From assembly GCF_037975245.1 (NCBI RefSeq), contig NC_092561.1, positions 4,886,001-4,950,000 on the forward strand: a stretch of DNA of 64,000 nt, written 5' to 3'. The translations under genes and the position numbers were made by a program. The DNA comes from Apostichopus japonicus. Taxonomy: Eukaryota; Echinodermata; Holothuroidea; Aspidochirotida; Stichopodidae. Shown here piece after piece: positions 25,552 through 37,831 of the stretch. Every line of letters starts with the position of its first letter. The stretch's first letter is position 1. Under the pieces are notes generated by a model. The model saw only the letters and a list, made by a program, of their open reading frames with translations. It was not told the origin of the DNA and ran no database searches.

Positions 25552-26389
25552 AAGAAGCAGTGGATGACATTATATACATGCACTTTTTTAAGAAATAAAT
25601 ATATATACATTTGTAGTGTTGATGGGATTCAACCGAGTTCCAAAAGTATTGGAGCACCTGTTGTTAACCTGGATGTTGCAGAGCTTATTGATAAAATCTC
25701 GGATTTGTTATACCATACAGATTTGGTTACGACATTTCTCTTATATTCTAAAAAGAAAGACAAAATTTAACGGTTTGGATATTTAGTATTTATTCTGTTA
25801 ATGCCCCTTTATGGACTTAATGTGCTATGACTGAACACAGGCATATTGCCCCAATGGTATAGTCCTGTACTTGTAATGATTAAAGGTGATAAACTAAAGA
25901 TATTGATATAGAGAGGGGAGCTTTTGGTGTACAGTGTAATAGTTAATCAGGCACACAATAAATATTATTACTTTAAGTTTAAGGCAGCTATGTGGACTGG
26001 TATCAAAATTTGTCTTGTCGTACAATTTTTTTACTGTAAATAGCATATTAACATCAGAATAGCCAGTTTAAAGTGATAAGGGCAGGTAAGGGAAATTGCA
26101 TCAAGGGTTTTCAGAAACACGGCCACGTTCAAACCTGTCGTTCTTTGCAATAACGGATGCGAACAAGCCTGTGAGCACCTTGAAATCAAGATTAAATTCA
26201 GCATTTTTGACCACACATAAAAAATCAAATCATATTCAACAATCCACCATGGGCACCTTTATATACATCTATTATATCTACAATGGAATTTCATTAAGGT
26301 TTTTTTTTATTTCTGTTTTGGTAGCGATGAAACTAAAGTTAAATATTGCCTCTTTGTCAGATGTTCCCAAATTTTTATCATATTTTAGG

Positions 26390-27147
26390 CTAGCCTCTTT
26401 CAGAACGTCTTGATCGAAGTTTTTGCAGATATTTCAGCTCTGGCAAGGTCAACTGACTACATAAATGTGGATTTTTAGCTTTGTCATTCAACTGAAAACT
26501 GTTGACCTTGATCCCCGCTGGATACCACATCCTGGGATCGCTTCGATCCATCGTTCTGGAAACACAGTCCTTTGAGAGTTCTTCGTTTCTGTCTCTCAGC
26601 GCCGCCACGTCTTTGGCCATCCTCTCGTTTCCATACGCCGCCACTCTCTCCCACAGGGTCCTGTTGAAGTGCTCGTACAGTAAAGTGTCCGCCCAGTTCC
26701 AGCGCCGGATCGCCTCCCGCTCCACGCCCGTGAGCGAGACCACAGAGTCTTTACTTCTGGCGTTCTGTTTTAGGTACGCTACATCGTCCAGCTCCCAGCA
26801 CATCATGTCTTTCAGCAGGATCAGAGATTCGTCAAAGTGATCAGCTATCAGGACCAGATCGTGCCACTTGTCCAGAGCAGAAATGAACATCTCCGCGGAG
26901 GTGTCACCAGGTTTCACAAAACGGGCGTTGAAGCCGTTATCCTGGCACATTGGATTCCGTCCGGCCTGCAAGGACTGTCGTTGCTCCCGGTTTGCGAAGT
27001 AGAGATCGGGATGGAGTAGAAATGTGTGGAGATCCGCTCCGAAGCGGCCGTGATAACCGTAATAGGTGTACATACTCTCGTACTGCTCGGCCGGATCTCG
27101 AAGTATCGTCAGATACTTTGTGCCAGCATTCATCACATTTTTGAGAT
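26390..27147 (-). CDS. Gene C exon 4: C-terminal half of domain 2
   Basis: The acceptor is CTAATCAACAG|AT. The exon carries YLTILRDPAEQYES and NPMCQDNGFNARF, where Gln replaces the Tyr and Phe-Asn replaces Leu-Asp of the other two copies. It ends PELKYLQKLRSRR and TAG. No donor of useful phase precedes the stop, so this is a true terminal exon. Confidence 0.85.
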
Positions 27148-30100
27148 CTGTTGATTAGGAGTCAATAAAATATCAAAATCATAAGAAGGCACTTGAAAGG
27201 AAAAAAAAAAAAATAAGCCATCATAATAACATCTGTATATTAATAAACAGCAATGCTGGAGGTAAACGTTGTATGTCAAAAAACTATACATTAAGAAAAA
27301 ATAACATATGTATGCAAATCAGTGTTTTCTGAGCACTACATGAAAAATGTTGTACGGGGGACCCACATGACTACAACATATTCGGGTGGGCTGATGTCCA
27401 GTTGAAGGATGGCATTTCTAAAAATTTGCATATTTGAAGAAAACTAAACGATCGACGTTCGATATTAACAAAATCATACAACACACTTCTTGAAACTACA
27501 GTATGCAATAAGTTTTACTGGCCTTCCATAAATGAATAAATAGTACATGCATCTATACACATGCAAAGACCGTACTCATTTACCACTGTGGTAAAAAGTA
27601 AACTGTTAGATCAAAGAAGCACACAATAGATACAATTAAATAACTTCCAGCTTATTTAACGCAGAGTAATATATCGATGAATATGTCAGTTCACTCAAGA
27701 GCGATGTCACCTACACTTGTTAAATATCAAGGCGTTTCTGTCTGAAGTTTCAATTAAGTACTATAAAGATGACAATTTGATATTTCAACAAAGAAAAAAT
27801 GCCAAATATTTAATTAACATCTTGAAGTGATCAAAGCTCCAATCAACATTTGAAAATCAATTTCTGCACCTTGGTCTGAAAGGTTTCATTTTCACCACTA
27901 AATGAAAAAAAAATGGGCAGATGTTTGGCAATAATATTAAGTTGTACTTTGATGAAGGGCATATCAACAATGCTGTCAAAATTGTTGACATGTTCCCCTG
28001 TATAAATTACATTCAAATTTTCTGCAAAATAATGAACTTATGTATACACTAAGTACTGTATGTAACCAGATTTGTGAATGCTTGATGGAAGACAATTTAA
28101 TTCACAAAACTTGCCTGGAGTAATTGATTATTCTATTGCAAACCTGACAGTAAAATGTAATTTTCCCACCAAACTGATAAACCCTGCAAAAAAATTCTAC
28201 TGTCCATGGCTCTTTCAATATTTGACAAGTGTATGAAACATAAATTGGAATAATGGACCAATTTTAAGTGACAGATGCCACTGCTAACATTCTCAAGTGT
28301 GTAGATGCTGCAAATTGCTCAAACTTTGTAAAGTGTAGCAATACCACGGCAATTGGCAATGGACGAATCGATCATTTTCATTTCAAAACTTTAATTGGCA
28401 AAAATACCAAACTCGTATCATCTGCTGAGAGGAAAGTGTCTGCAAAAATTTCCACTAGTTTGAAGAATATTAAAAACCTGATTGTAGTACTCAACAACAT
28501 TTGCCACATTTCAAAAGCACCATTCCTGACACACACACCGATAAATATAGAAACCATCAGATCTATTGTACATAGTAGTTATAGACCAATGTAATAATGA
28601 CTGTTACCATACCTTGGAATTTGCCGAGATCAAATTTCATGTGACTTGCCATGATGTCGTACTTTCTCTTCCCATCGTCCATGAATATGAACCTTCTGTT
28701 GAACGGGTAGACTTGACTGAAATAGACCCCTTCCATGGGAATTGCGATGGAGACGTCGCGGTCCTCCCCCCTCCTCAGCAAAATATTCTGCAGCGTTGAA
28801 CTGCTACATTTGTGAGTTTTGATCATGACGACCCTATCCAGTGGCATGCACGATTTGGATTGGAGCTCTTTCGTTCCCAGTTCCGTTGAATGGTTCGATC
28901 TTACGTCTGCTTTCGGTAGACCTGCCCCACCCTCGGACACACCGTTAACACCCCTCTCCTTCCCTTCCAGCACAATCTGTGACCGTGTTTCATTCCCTGT
29001 GTCTGTGCTCTTAATACCACTGTCGACTGTCTTAGGTAGTACTATAACAGCAGCTAAACTTTCCTCTTTGTTTGGGCTTTGCACATTGTTCGACTTGTTA
29101 TCTTTGGAAGATGAGACTGCCTGCTGGTTGCTACGGTCACGACCATCTCCAGCATCCATGATCCGTCTCATCTTATCGAGGTACTCAAGCTCCGGTCTGC
29201 AGAGCTGGCTGCACAGGTACGGGTCTCTGGCATCTGGGTTAGCTATAAAACTGTTGACTTTAACACCTTGTGGGTACCAAACCCTCTTGTCTCCAGACGT
29301 GAGCTTCTCCCTGACACAGTCTGCCTTCAGGCTCTCCTTCAGACGCTGCAGCTTTCCTACCTCCTCCACCATCTTGTCTCGGCCAAAGGCGTCAATCTTT
29401 TCGTGCAACGTTCTGTTGAAGTGTTGATAGAGTAACTGATCTGCCCAGTTCCACTCCTTGATGGCCTGTTCTTCTTTTGGGGTGAGCTCCACGATGGATT
29501 CTTTTATCCTAGAGTTGGAAACCATGTATGCCACATCCTCGAGAGACCAGCACAAGATATCCTTCAAAAGTACGAGCGACTCGTCGAAATAGTCCGCTAT
29601 CAGAACCAGGTCCAGCTGACTGTCCAGAAGGGAGATGAACCTCTCGACGGCAGGGTTCCCAGCTTCGAGGAAACGAGCGTCCAACCCGTTATCATAGCAC
29701 ATTGGATTCCGGCTGCTCACTCGGCCTGTGCTGGTGTGGAAAGGTGCAAAATAGTTCACTGGATATTTCAAAAAGTCGTGAAGGCCAACATGGAAGTTAT
29801 TATGCCACCCGTAGTATGTGTAGAGGCTCTCAAACTGTTTGACGGGGTTACGCATTACAGACAGCCATTTTGTGCCATTCTCCATGAGTCCCGTTATGGC
29901 TAATATAGAGATAAGAGAAAAAAACGGTAGTGTAGTTGAAAAGTGCAACAGAGGAAATTTACAACAAAAATTTTCAGATGGGGGAAGGGGGGGGCAAGTT
30001 GATTGCCATGATGAGGTACCTGGGGAAGGTGGAGGTTGGAGGTGTCAGGGGATTTGTGTGGGGGATGGGTGGGGAGGTGAGAGGGATTGAGATGTGGGAA

Positions 30101-32611
30101 AGTGATGCTGGGGGGTGGTGGGGAAATGGGTGGGTGAGAGAGACAAGGAGTTAACTTACGTGAACTGGGAACATGGATCATGTCAAGATGAACAGACCTA
30201 AAGGTCATTTGGCCTAAACAAATCTGACCATTTAAGACTGTTTCATAGCTAAAGAGAAGTTACTTTCTGTGTCGATTTCCACCACACAGTAAAACTGACA
30301 TTCAAATCAGGATTGTCCCTTTTGCATGTTATATATTTAGTTTTTTCCAAGTTTGTTGCTAAATTTTCATAAACAATTAGATAATTTGAATATCAATTAA
30401 GATTCAAACTAATCACACTATTTAAGACTGCATTAAAATGAAAATTAAATTAAGGAATGATTAAGTTTAATCACAGTAGTGCTAAAAGGGCAAAATTTGA
30501 ATTTTCAGACCAAATAAGAAATTAAGAAGTGCTTCAAGTCTTCTTCATTCTTATTTGAAACGGAGGGATGCCCGGCCAAACTACTCAAATTTTCTCACCA
30601 GGGAAATCCGAAGCGGTCACTTTCATGTGGCTTGCCATTACGTTGTACTTTTTCATTCCGTCGTCCAGGTAAATCACATCCCGTTGAAATCGTTGGAAAT
30701 CGTTCAGGTAGACCCCCTCTTTAGGGAGAGCCACCCGAAGATGGTTATTCTCTGCCATACGCAGTAGAATGTTCTGCAATGTAGAGCTACCACTTTTGTG
30801 TGTCTTTATCATGATCACGTTGTGACCGGGTTGACATTCTCTTCTGGCTTCTTCTTCTTCTTCTTCTTCTTCTTTTTCTTCCTCCTCCCCATGATGCGAC
30901 AAAGTCGACACATTCAACAAATGTTCAATAACTAAAGCTTCCCTGACTGTAGTCCTATATAAACTGGCAGTGGTTATTGCTTTGCTCTGAGCTTCAATGA
31001 TTGATCTGCAAAGAAAGGAACAAACTTGTGTTCATCTGGGCCGGCTATACAGAATTTAAATAGACTCATGTTATTTGAGCTGTAGGCAGTTGTCCCTCAC
31101 CCCCCCCCCCCTCCCCCATAAGTGCTTCATAAAGTAACTGTGCATCTAACAAAACATTTCGAACCAACTTTCAATCAACTTAGTGTATTGTCAGTGCAAT
31201 TACAACAACCAGCAAGCCCAAAGGCTTAATGATTCCTTGCCATGATATACAGGAAGACATGTTATGAAATTTTTAAGTTTTTATTAGCACAGGGAAATCA
31301 AAAATTGCAAAATGCTGTACAGTACTGATTACATCTGTCTGATTTGTGGAAATTCTTTGCTTGCTTTGAAGAAGGTACTGTAAAAAAGATTAAAATTTCA
31401 AGTTTAGGGTACAGTAATTGCAGGTGGCAATAAAAGTTTTCACTAGATCTGCAGCTGTTTTTCTTTCTGTTGAATGTACCTGCTTTGCTTCGAAGAAAGA
31501 CTTTTACGTCATAAATACTTAAGACAGCATTTTCATGCCAGGACCCATAGTATTTACCTGTAATGGTGCTATGTAAATATACAATACTGATATTGACTGA
31601 TATTTACCAGCACAATATATCAAGTTGATCTTGTCGTAACCTTTACCTGACGTTGAACTAAAACACTCTCAACCTCAAAATGTAAAATTCCACAAGCTCA
31701 AACTGGTTTTGAAATATCCTGCACCTCTCACTTCCCTCCGCCCCACACCCCCCCCCCCTCCCCTCTTTTTAAGAAATTTTTATATGATAAAATTAAGGGT
31801 GCTTTAAAATTGAAAAGTGTTGAACATTATATGAACTGCAATTTTGAAGATCTATGTTAAAGCATTAATTTTTCACGAAAATTGTCACTGATTTCTTTTT
31901 TCTTGGCAACCCTCAAAAACATGTTTGGCCAACCTTAGAATGGTACTCTGAATGTACCGGGTTTACTGTATGACTGAAGGTAGAGTCTGAAACTCCTTTA
32001 AATAAGAAATGATGGTATTTTAAAGGGTGTGAAGACTCGCGCAAAAAGAAACGTCTACTGTCAGTAATCTGATCTAGTTTCAAAGGTGTATCAGAAGTGT
32101 TAGACACCACCATCAATCCCAGAAAATACACACACAACTTGCTACCGTCGGTAATTAGACACTAGGGTACAGTCAGTTTATACAGCTGCGGTCAATACCC
32201 ACATAAAAGTGTATAAACGGTAGAGAGATGGACATCTCAGGTCCAGCTAAAGATAACAAGGTATCATGTTTCATTACTGTCTGCATTTTGTAGCGACACG
32301 AACAAAACGTCACTTGCAAGCAACAGAAACAACAGTGAAAGATGAAACATCAGTTAACTTTTTCAGATGGCCGCACGCGGTTTTGGGCGAGTCTTCAATG
32401 CCTTTAAACCTCTCACTCTTAGTTACCTATTCGGTGTTGTATCTTTCAAGGTGATCTGTTGTTGATCTTTGTATTTAAAGAGATAAAATGTATATATGAG
32501 GATGACCACTGTCACTAAGCCACATAATCTTTGGAAACCTCTTCTCTGACAGTGAATTTTACGAGTCGCAGTTGCACAAGTTTGTACAATACACTGGCTG
32601 AAGGAGGGCAT
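26390..32611 (-). CDS. Two-domain galactose-3-O-sulfotransferase-like gene C
   Basis: Four coding exons in transcript order: 32611-32427, 31005-30599, 29899-28613 and 27147-26390. Junctions are in phase (AG|A Arg, G|CC Ala, G|AT Asp) and total 879 codons including TAG, so 878 residues. Residues 29-45 form a single membrane anchor after a short basic tail, as in Golgi type II enzymes. Domain 1 runs from the PAPS loop IKTHKSGSSTLQN (128-140) through MRNPVKQFES (213-222) to about 444. A linker of about 108 residues follows. Domain 2 runs from IKTHKCSSSTLQN (557-569) through ILRDPAEQYES (641-651) to the end. Known Gal3ST enzymes have one domain. Both domains keep the PAPS-binding motifs and the FDES-LLKD block, so both may be active; the substrate is unknown. 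Splice sites are by eye. Confidence 0.85.
27148..28612. other. Gene C intron 3
   Basis: AT-rich intron with no recognisable element. The open frame at 28268-28594 on the other strand has no support. Confidence 0.55.
28613..29899 (-). CDS. Gene C exon 3: second half of domain 1, linker, first half of domain 2
   Basis: One uninterrupted 1287-nt reading frame encodes the 3'-phosphate half of one Gal3ST domain (MRNPVKQFES, NPMCYDNGLDARFL, DYFDESLVLLKD), then a Ser/Asn/Lys-rich linker, then the PAPS loop IKTHKCSSSTLQNILLR and YDIMASHMKF of the next. The acceptor is ATATTAG|CC and the donor TTCCAAG|gtatgg; both phases are 1, so the exon is symmetric. The continuous frame is the direct proof that the two domains belong to one protein. 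Confidence 0.9.
29900..30598. other. Gene C intron 2
   Basis: It includes a strongly G-rich stretch at about 29975-30140 (GGGG and TGGG words on the plus strand, so C-rich in the transcript). Open frames there are compositional. Confidence 0.55.
30599..31005 (-). CDS. Gene C exon 2: stem and PAPS loop of domain 1
   Basis: The acceptor is TTTCTTTGCAG|A and the donor TTCCCTG|gtgaga. It encodes a stem with a glutamate run (residues about 102-114, from a GAA-type microsatellite) and then IKTHKSGSSTLQNILLR. Here Ser-Gly replaces the Cys-Ser of the other two loops, closer to the usual KTHKTG form. YNVMASHMK follows. Confidence 0.85.
31006..32426. other. Gene C intron 1
   Basis: It contains the TTAA-flanked MITE at 32020-32407, which ends only about 20 bases from the exon 1 donor, and two short C-runs near 31100 and 31750. 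Confidence 0.6.
32020..32407. mobile_element. TTAA-flanked MITE, copy 1
   Basis: TTAA at 32020-32023 and 32404-32407, with inverted ends AAAGGGTGTGAAGACTCGCG and AAAGGCATTGAAGACTCGCC. It is 388 bp and non-coding. It is homologous over its whole length, in reverse orientation, to 39174-39538. Confidence 0.85.
32427..32611 (-). CDS. Gene C exon 1: start codon and signal anchor
   Basis: ATG at 32611; donor CCGAATAG|gtaact. It encodes 61 residues plus two bases. A Cys/Arg/Lys-containing cytoplasmic tail of 28 residues precedes a hydrophobic segment, LCGLVTVVILIYTFYLF, then a Lys-rich lumenal start. The topology and the exact phase match to exon 2 support it as the Golgi anchor. No domain similarity is available for so short a piece. 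Confidence 0.72.
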
Positions 32612-35465
32612 CTTAGAACGGTAACTGCAAGAACAAAAACGAATTGGGAGGATTTTAAATCATTGTTATGTTTGATAATCGGTCATGATTTACTCTGTAT
32701 TAACTTTCAAGATATGCAAAATCTTTGTAGCACAATTCCATACAACTTTTACACGTATGTAAAAGTTGACAGTACGTGGTGAGATTATCAAGAAACACAA
32801 TGACAAATCGGTTATCTAGATTTAGGTCAGGAATATTGTCCTAAATTAAACTAAAATATTTAACAGTACTGCGGACATGAAAATCACATACAGCTACAGT
32901 ATTTGTACTGAACAGTGCACTACAATCTGAAGATCGTCATGGTAATGTCATTCACTGACCTGAGTGCTCTTCAAGGTCGTTGCAGTGTTTGCAAATTCCT
33001 AAATTCTTTCAATTACGTAGACGAAAAATTGATGTTTCAATCCCTATTCTTTTTTACTTTCCCGGTGTGCTATTTGCAAATTAAATAAATTAGTAAAATG
33101 TAAACTGCACTCTGTGTACAATTTGGAGGATTATTTTTTTTTGGTGTCATTATTGTTTGCATTCAAGAAAACTTCAACAGCAAATATTTTTCTGAGATGT
33201 CACTTTTAAGGGTAGTTAGTATAGGCCCCAAATTAATGCATGCTATTATTGCTAGAAGTTTTCAAAAAGTAATTTCCTGGAGGTCTTTACTTTCCAAATT
33301 GTTCTCAGACAGTTTAAAGGAACACACAAGATGACTGAATGCCCCAGTGAGTAAATTTCCTCGAAGGTTGTAATAAAAACAGTTTAAGAATTTTGACCAA
33401 AGATGACCATGCATATTTGAATATCTAGCATATATTTGTGGCCAATACAGCATACCTTTAATGTCATAAAAAGATTATAATCTTGAAGAAGTCTGCTAAT
33501 TTTCCCATCCCCCTCCCCTTCCCCCTCCCCGCCAAATGTAACTACACCTCTTATTTACCATAGCCTAGACCAGGGGTTCTCAATATACACTGAGAGGGCC
33601 AAATGCAGCCAACAAAAGGTTTTAATCAAACTACAAATCAACAGCCACTTTGATCATGATCGAAGGCAATATTCACTACGAACTGCACGTGGCTACCAAA
33701 GAGGCTAATTGTGACACTTTGGACAGTTCATGTCTGTAAAGACTAATATAACATAAATAACTTTAAAGAATGTGATAGAAATTAAAGCTTCTGAGGCCTA
33801 CAGGCAGAAAAAGACAATCACCTAGTTGAAATGCAAATCACATTTCAATGAAAGCATAAAATACTATTATGTATGTACAGAATATGTATGTACAGTAGAT
33901 ATACTGTACAGTATATATGTATTAACATGATATTCCATCGCGTTGCAACTAGCTCAGTTTATGCTGTCAGGCTACATTTAAGAACCCATGAGAATTATTG
34001 TCACTCTTTGTATGGGGGAGTTGTAGGGTATGGTATGTAGTGAAAGACTAAGAGTTATACTACATGAAATACATGCCATCTAATTGGTGTTATTGTTATG
34101 TGCACTTTCCCTTTATTGTTATGTTAATGTTTGTGTGGTATTCCTTGCAGCTGGTGTACTGTACTGCTGTCTGCAGTTTAGTGTTGGAGAAAACACAGTT
34201 CAGCTCTGACTCTGGTTGTGTCATGGCTTCTTTGACTCTCTCTCTCTCTCTCCCACCCGGCCTCTACAAACTAACTTTATTACATACGATAGACCTATCA
34301 ACTGTTACCAAGTTCCACGTAGCTCACCACTACTAACTAGCATATTTATATAGGCCTAGGCTAGTATTTGATAAGTTCAACTTACAAATAATGCACCACG
34401 GTACGGGTCTGAACTTGCCATTCGCTTATCAATTTGGGTCTTTCTTAGTTTCATTGGTTACTCTTACTCGATCGGGGTTGTCGCTCCTGCAAGTCCCTTC
34501 GCCCAGTCTGATCTGCGAAAAGTCAGGGCTAGAACGCGTACTGTGGTATGTAGGTAGTGCTTCGCGTACAAAATGTACTGTGAGCTAATATGTCATGAAA
34601 GGTGTCCTTTGGTTTACGTGTCATAAAAGTCAATAAAATATAACCGCATTAACTTACCAACGCTATGTTCATTTCTTTTACTTTTTTTTTCTTTTAATTT
34701 CATATGAAAATACACGGCAAAACAGAATAGACAAATATTATCGAGCCAATGCGTCCTTGGCCGTTGATTGTTGTTGACCTTGACGTTGAATGCATCACGA
34801 TTTTTGTCTACATTGTACGATTAAATAATATCGAATGTCACTGCACACGCTAGAGAGCGTTAATTCGCAGAACCGGGATGCCTTAGTGACTATATGGACC
34901 TGCTCTACATGGTTACTGATTGACATGCGTTCAGTGTATGTTTATATACAGACAGCAACGTATATATATAAATAAAGTTCTGGGAAAGACATGAAAGCAT
35001 TGCCGACTCAAAGTTATGTGTGCCATTATAGTCCTAATAGTATGTCTCTGTCTCAAGAAATGAAACCATCTGTCTCACAGTAAATGTTTGAAACGCGAAG
35101 GTTGGTATACGATAGGCAAAAGCACCAATGGGGATGGGGGAGTGTTTCAAATTATTTTCTTCTTTGAGATGATCTAATGTTGGTATGGTGAGATAACGTC
35201 CTAACTGGATTGATATATTGGCCACCTCTACTCACTTTCAGTACTGGCTTCATAACTTTTTGTACTGATGTTCCCCGTCCCAGATCTCGATTCCTTCACA
35301 GAAAAATAGCCTACACCTCCGTCTTTGCGAAAACTTTACTTTTGATGTTGCTGAAATCTTTATTTTTTTAATAAAGCCATATCGATATGTTTGCCCCACA
35401 CCCTAATCCCTTTCGATACCCTCGTTATGTCATATTTCCCATCCCACTACTTTCCAACTAAATTT

Positions 35466-35608
<143 letters not shown>

Positions 35609-35907
35609 CTGAAATTCTCTCACTACGACTATAACATGATGTGGCCTTAGTTAAGTTAATCTCTGGTTATGTACTTTAATTCTTGGTCGTAACTTGGGCA
35701 ATCGCAATGGACTAATTGAGTGAACCGACGCAAGGAAATATTAATAATTCATAATTTCCCTCGCTGTAATACAAAAATAAATATCGTGCAGCACAGGCAG
35801 ATCGAATATTCAGCAGGTAGCACAGCTGCACAGTTCTGTTCTCTGTGTGAGAAATTCCAGATGGTGTTACCGAAATCCAAGCAGACAAATTAATTGACAG
35901 ACTGTTT

Positions 35908-36048
35908 CCCCTCTCTTTTCCCCTTCTCGTTTTCCCCTTCTCCTATCCCCTTCTCTTTTTCCCCTTCCCTTTTCCCCTTCTCTTCTCCCCCCCCTTCTCT
36001 TTTTCCCCTTCTCCTATCCCCTTCTCTTTTTCCCCTTCTCTTTTTCTG
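35908..36048. repeat. Pyrimidine minisatellite
   Basis: Repeats of CCCCTTCTCTTTTT and CCCCTTCTCCTAT in irregular order on the plus strand. Confidence 0.85.
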
Positions 36049-36602
36049 GATTAGAGGGGGGGGGGGAATTAAAACATTAGCTACAAACATATCATTTTGC
36101 CCAATACAAGGTATATAATGCATGTTGCAGGGTAGATTCGAGGTATAGGGGAGGGCGCTCGACGGGTTTTGTACGTTATTCTTTAAGAAACAACATGGCG
36201 GCACTAACGCCATAAGCGTGATGTTTAAGCTTACTTTTTAAAGTTATTCCTTTTAGTTCATATGCATTTTTTCTGTAGATGCGGGAACATTTTTTAAAGG
36301 CCACAAAACTTCGTGAATCGGTTAACATAAATAAAGTCATGAGCGAGACCTAGATTCTGTTGGTGGCGTCCTTCAAGTTTTTCCCAATTCTACAATGCAT
36401 AACTATAATGAACGCTTAGCTCGTGTAATAAGCGAGTTCAGAGTTACATTGCGCAATCGAGGTCAACAGGTCAAATAAGAATACTCTCGTTGAGACGAGA
36501 GTTGTCTGTTCGCGTAACCACGCTAACTTAATGAGCACCTACAGTAAACATTAGAAATCGCATAACTTACGTCTAAATTTACTCTGTTTTTTTCGCTTCG
36601 GG

Positions 36603-37063
36603 ATGGATATTTCTACAAGTTTGGAACAGTTTAAACTTTGGAAAGTTGACAGACTGAAGGAATTTTTAAAGAAACGAAAGTTGTAGATGAGTGGCCGAAA
36701 AGAAGAGTTGGTTGCTTTAGCGTATGCTGCCGTTCAGATGAACATTGCTGAAGTTAACATAGCAGATGCGCGAAATGAAAAGGCAGATGACTACGCATCG
36801 GTACTTCAGGTTGAAGGAGAGACCCTGTCGATCCTTTTTCGGATTTGCCACTTGCATGGGAAGGCGAATTTGCAATGGAAAAATGGCCGCCTTGCATGTT
36901 CATTGATATTGCGCATTATTTTACCAGTATTTATAACATTGAACTGAAGCAAAGACTGATGACGGACTATAAAGATGGTAAAGCCTTCAGCTATTTGGAG
37001 TCTGGGTGGCTCGGGGAAATTTTTTACATGCCATTTCTGCCGAGTCAATGTTGTGCTTTCTAA
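36603..37063 (+). pseudogene. Decayed SAP-domain ORF, probably transposon-related
   Basis: An ATG at 36603 opens a short frame with LWKVDRLKEFLKKRKL, a TAG, then in the same frame MSGRKEELVALAYAA. Together these resemble a SAP motif, a helix-turn-helix DNA-binding fold, split by the stop. The frame then shifts by one near 36820-36835 into DPFSDLPLAWEGEF and ends at 37061-37063. I infer a dead fragment of an ORF from a mobile element; SAP-bearing ORFs of unknown role are common in invertebrate repeats. The stop and shift are visible; the family assignment is a judgement. Confidence 0.5.
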
Positions 37064-37564
37064 AGGCAGAGTGTACACCATCGCAGCGTATTAATAATAC
37101 TTCATGGAATAACGCCTGGAAATTCCCCCACCCGCTGAATATTTTTTATAATGTTCTTACCAAATAATTTTTTTTTTTTTTTTTTCTGTTTGAACAAATT
37201 GAACCCACCCTATAAGTAGTAGGAATATGCCAAGAATAAGACTAAGTTTATTTTAAATCACGCATAAAAATGAAAAGAACTAATATTTCTTAACATGAAA
37301 AGCCAACTACAAGATATCAATGCCTCTACTATGCAGACTATCACGGCCAGAAAAAAAATGTTTTTTTTTCCTGGAACATAAATCCGACTTAGTCGGATTT
37401 CCCGTCGCGGAACGCATTGTAAGGGGGGGGGGGTCCCCCACCAGAAGCTAAAGCTTTTGAAAATTGAAGACCCAAATGACGCGATTTGGTGGCCCATTTT
37501 TACAGTGATTGCCAGTGTACTACACATGTGTTAAACCATGTCACGGTAGCACATGAGTCGTTTT

Positions 37565-37831
37565 GGTGCAACATGAATCCCGGTATCGTAACTACAACCG
37601 GTATTTTCCTCAACTTTCATCTATGGTTCAAAGCACTTAGTGACGAGACTGTCAATGTCATAAATTCAATAGGCATAGCCTAGGCTACAGTATGTACACT
37701 CTTACACGCACGGTTATAGAAAATAAAAAAAATGACACGCTATATTAGGACCTTTGTTTTTTAACATACATTTCCAAAAGAAAAGCACAAACCGTGGAAA
37801 AAGCAACCCACACCATCCTTCATTCATACTC
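37565..37831 (+). repeat. Dispersed repeat, copy 1
   Basis: About 265 bp homologous to 46959-47226 in the same orientation, from GCAACATGAATCCCGGTATC to CACACCATCCTTCATTCATA. It lies inside the 36427-39074 interval, so the KIF18 intron copy may be a fragment of the same element family. Confidence 0.8.

Noticed and set aside
12701-26390. A three-domain fusion in which gene C exon 4 splices on to gene A
   Set aside because: Exon 4 reaches an in-frame TAG, and the only GT before it (in phase 1) fits neither the 22265 exon (phase 0) nor the 12701 exon (phase 2).
29839-30154. Overlapping Gly-rich ORFs in gene C intron 2
   Set aside because: They follow from a G-rich stretch and overlap the exon 3 acceptor on the other strand.
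33571-33986. Possible Charlie-type hAT element starting CAGGGGTTCTCAA
   Set aside because: The start motif is good, but no matching inverted end with an 8-bp duplication of the flank was found.
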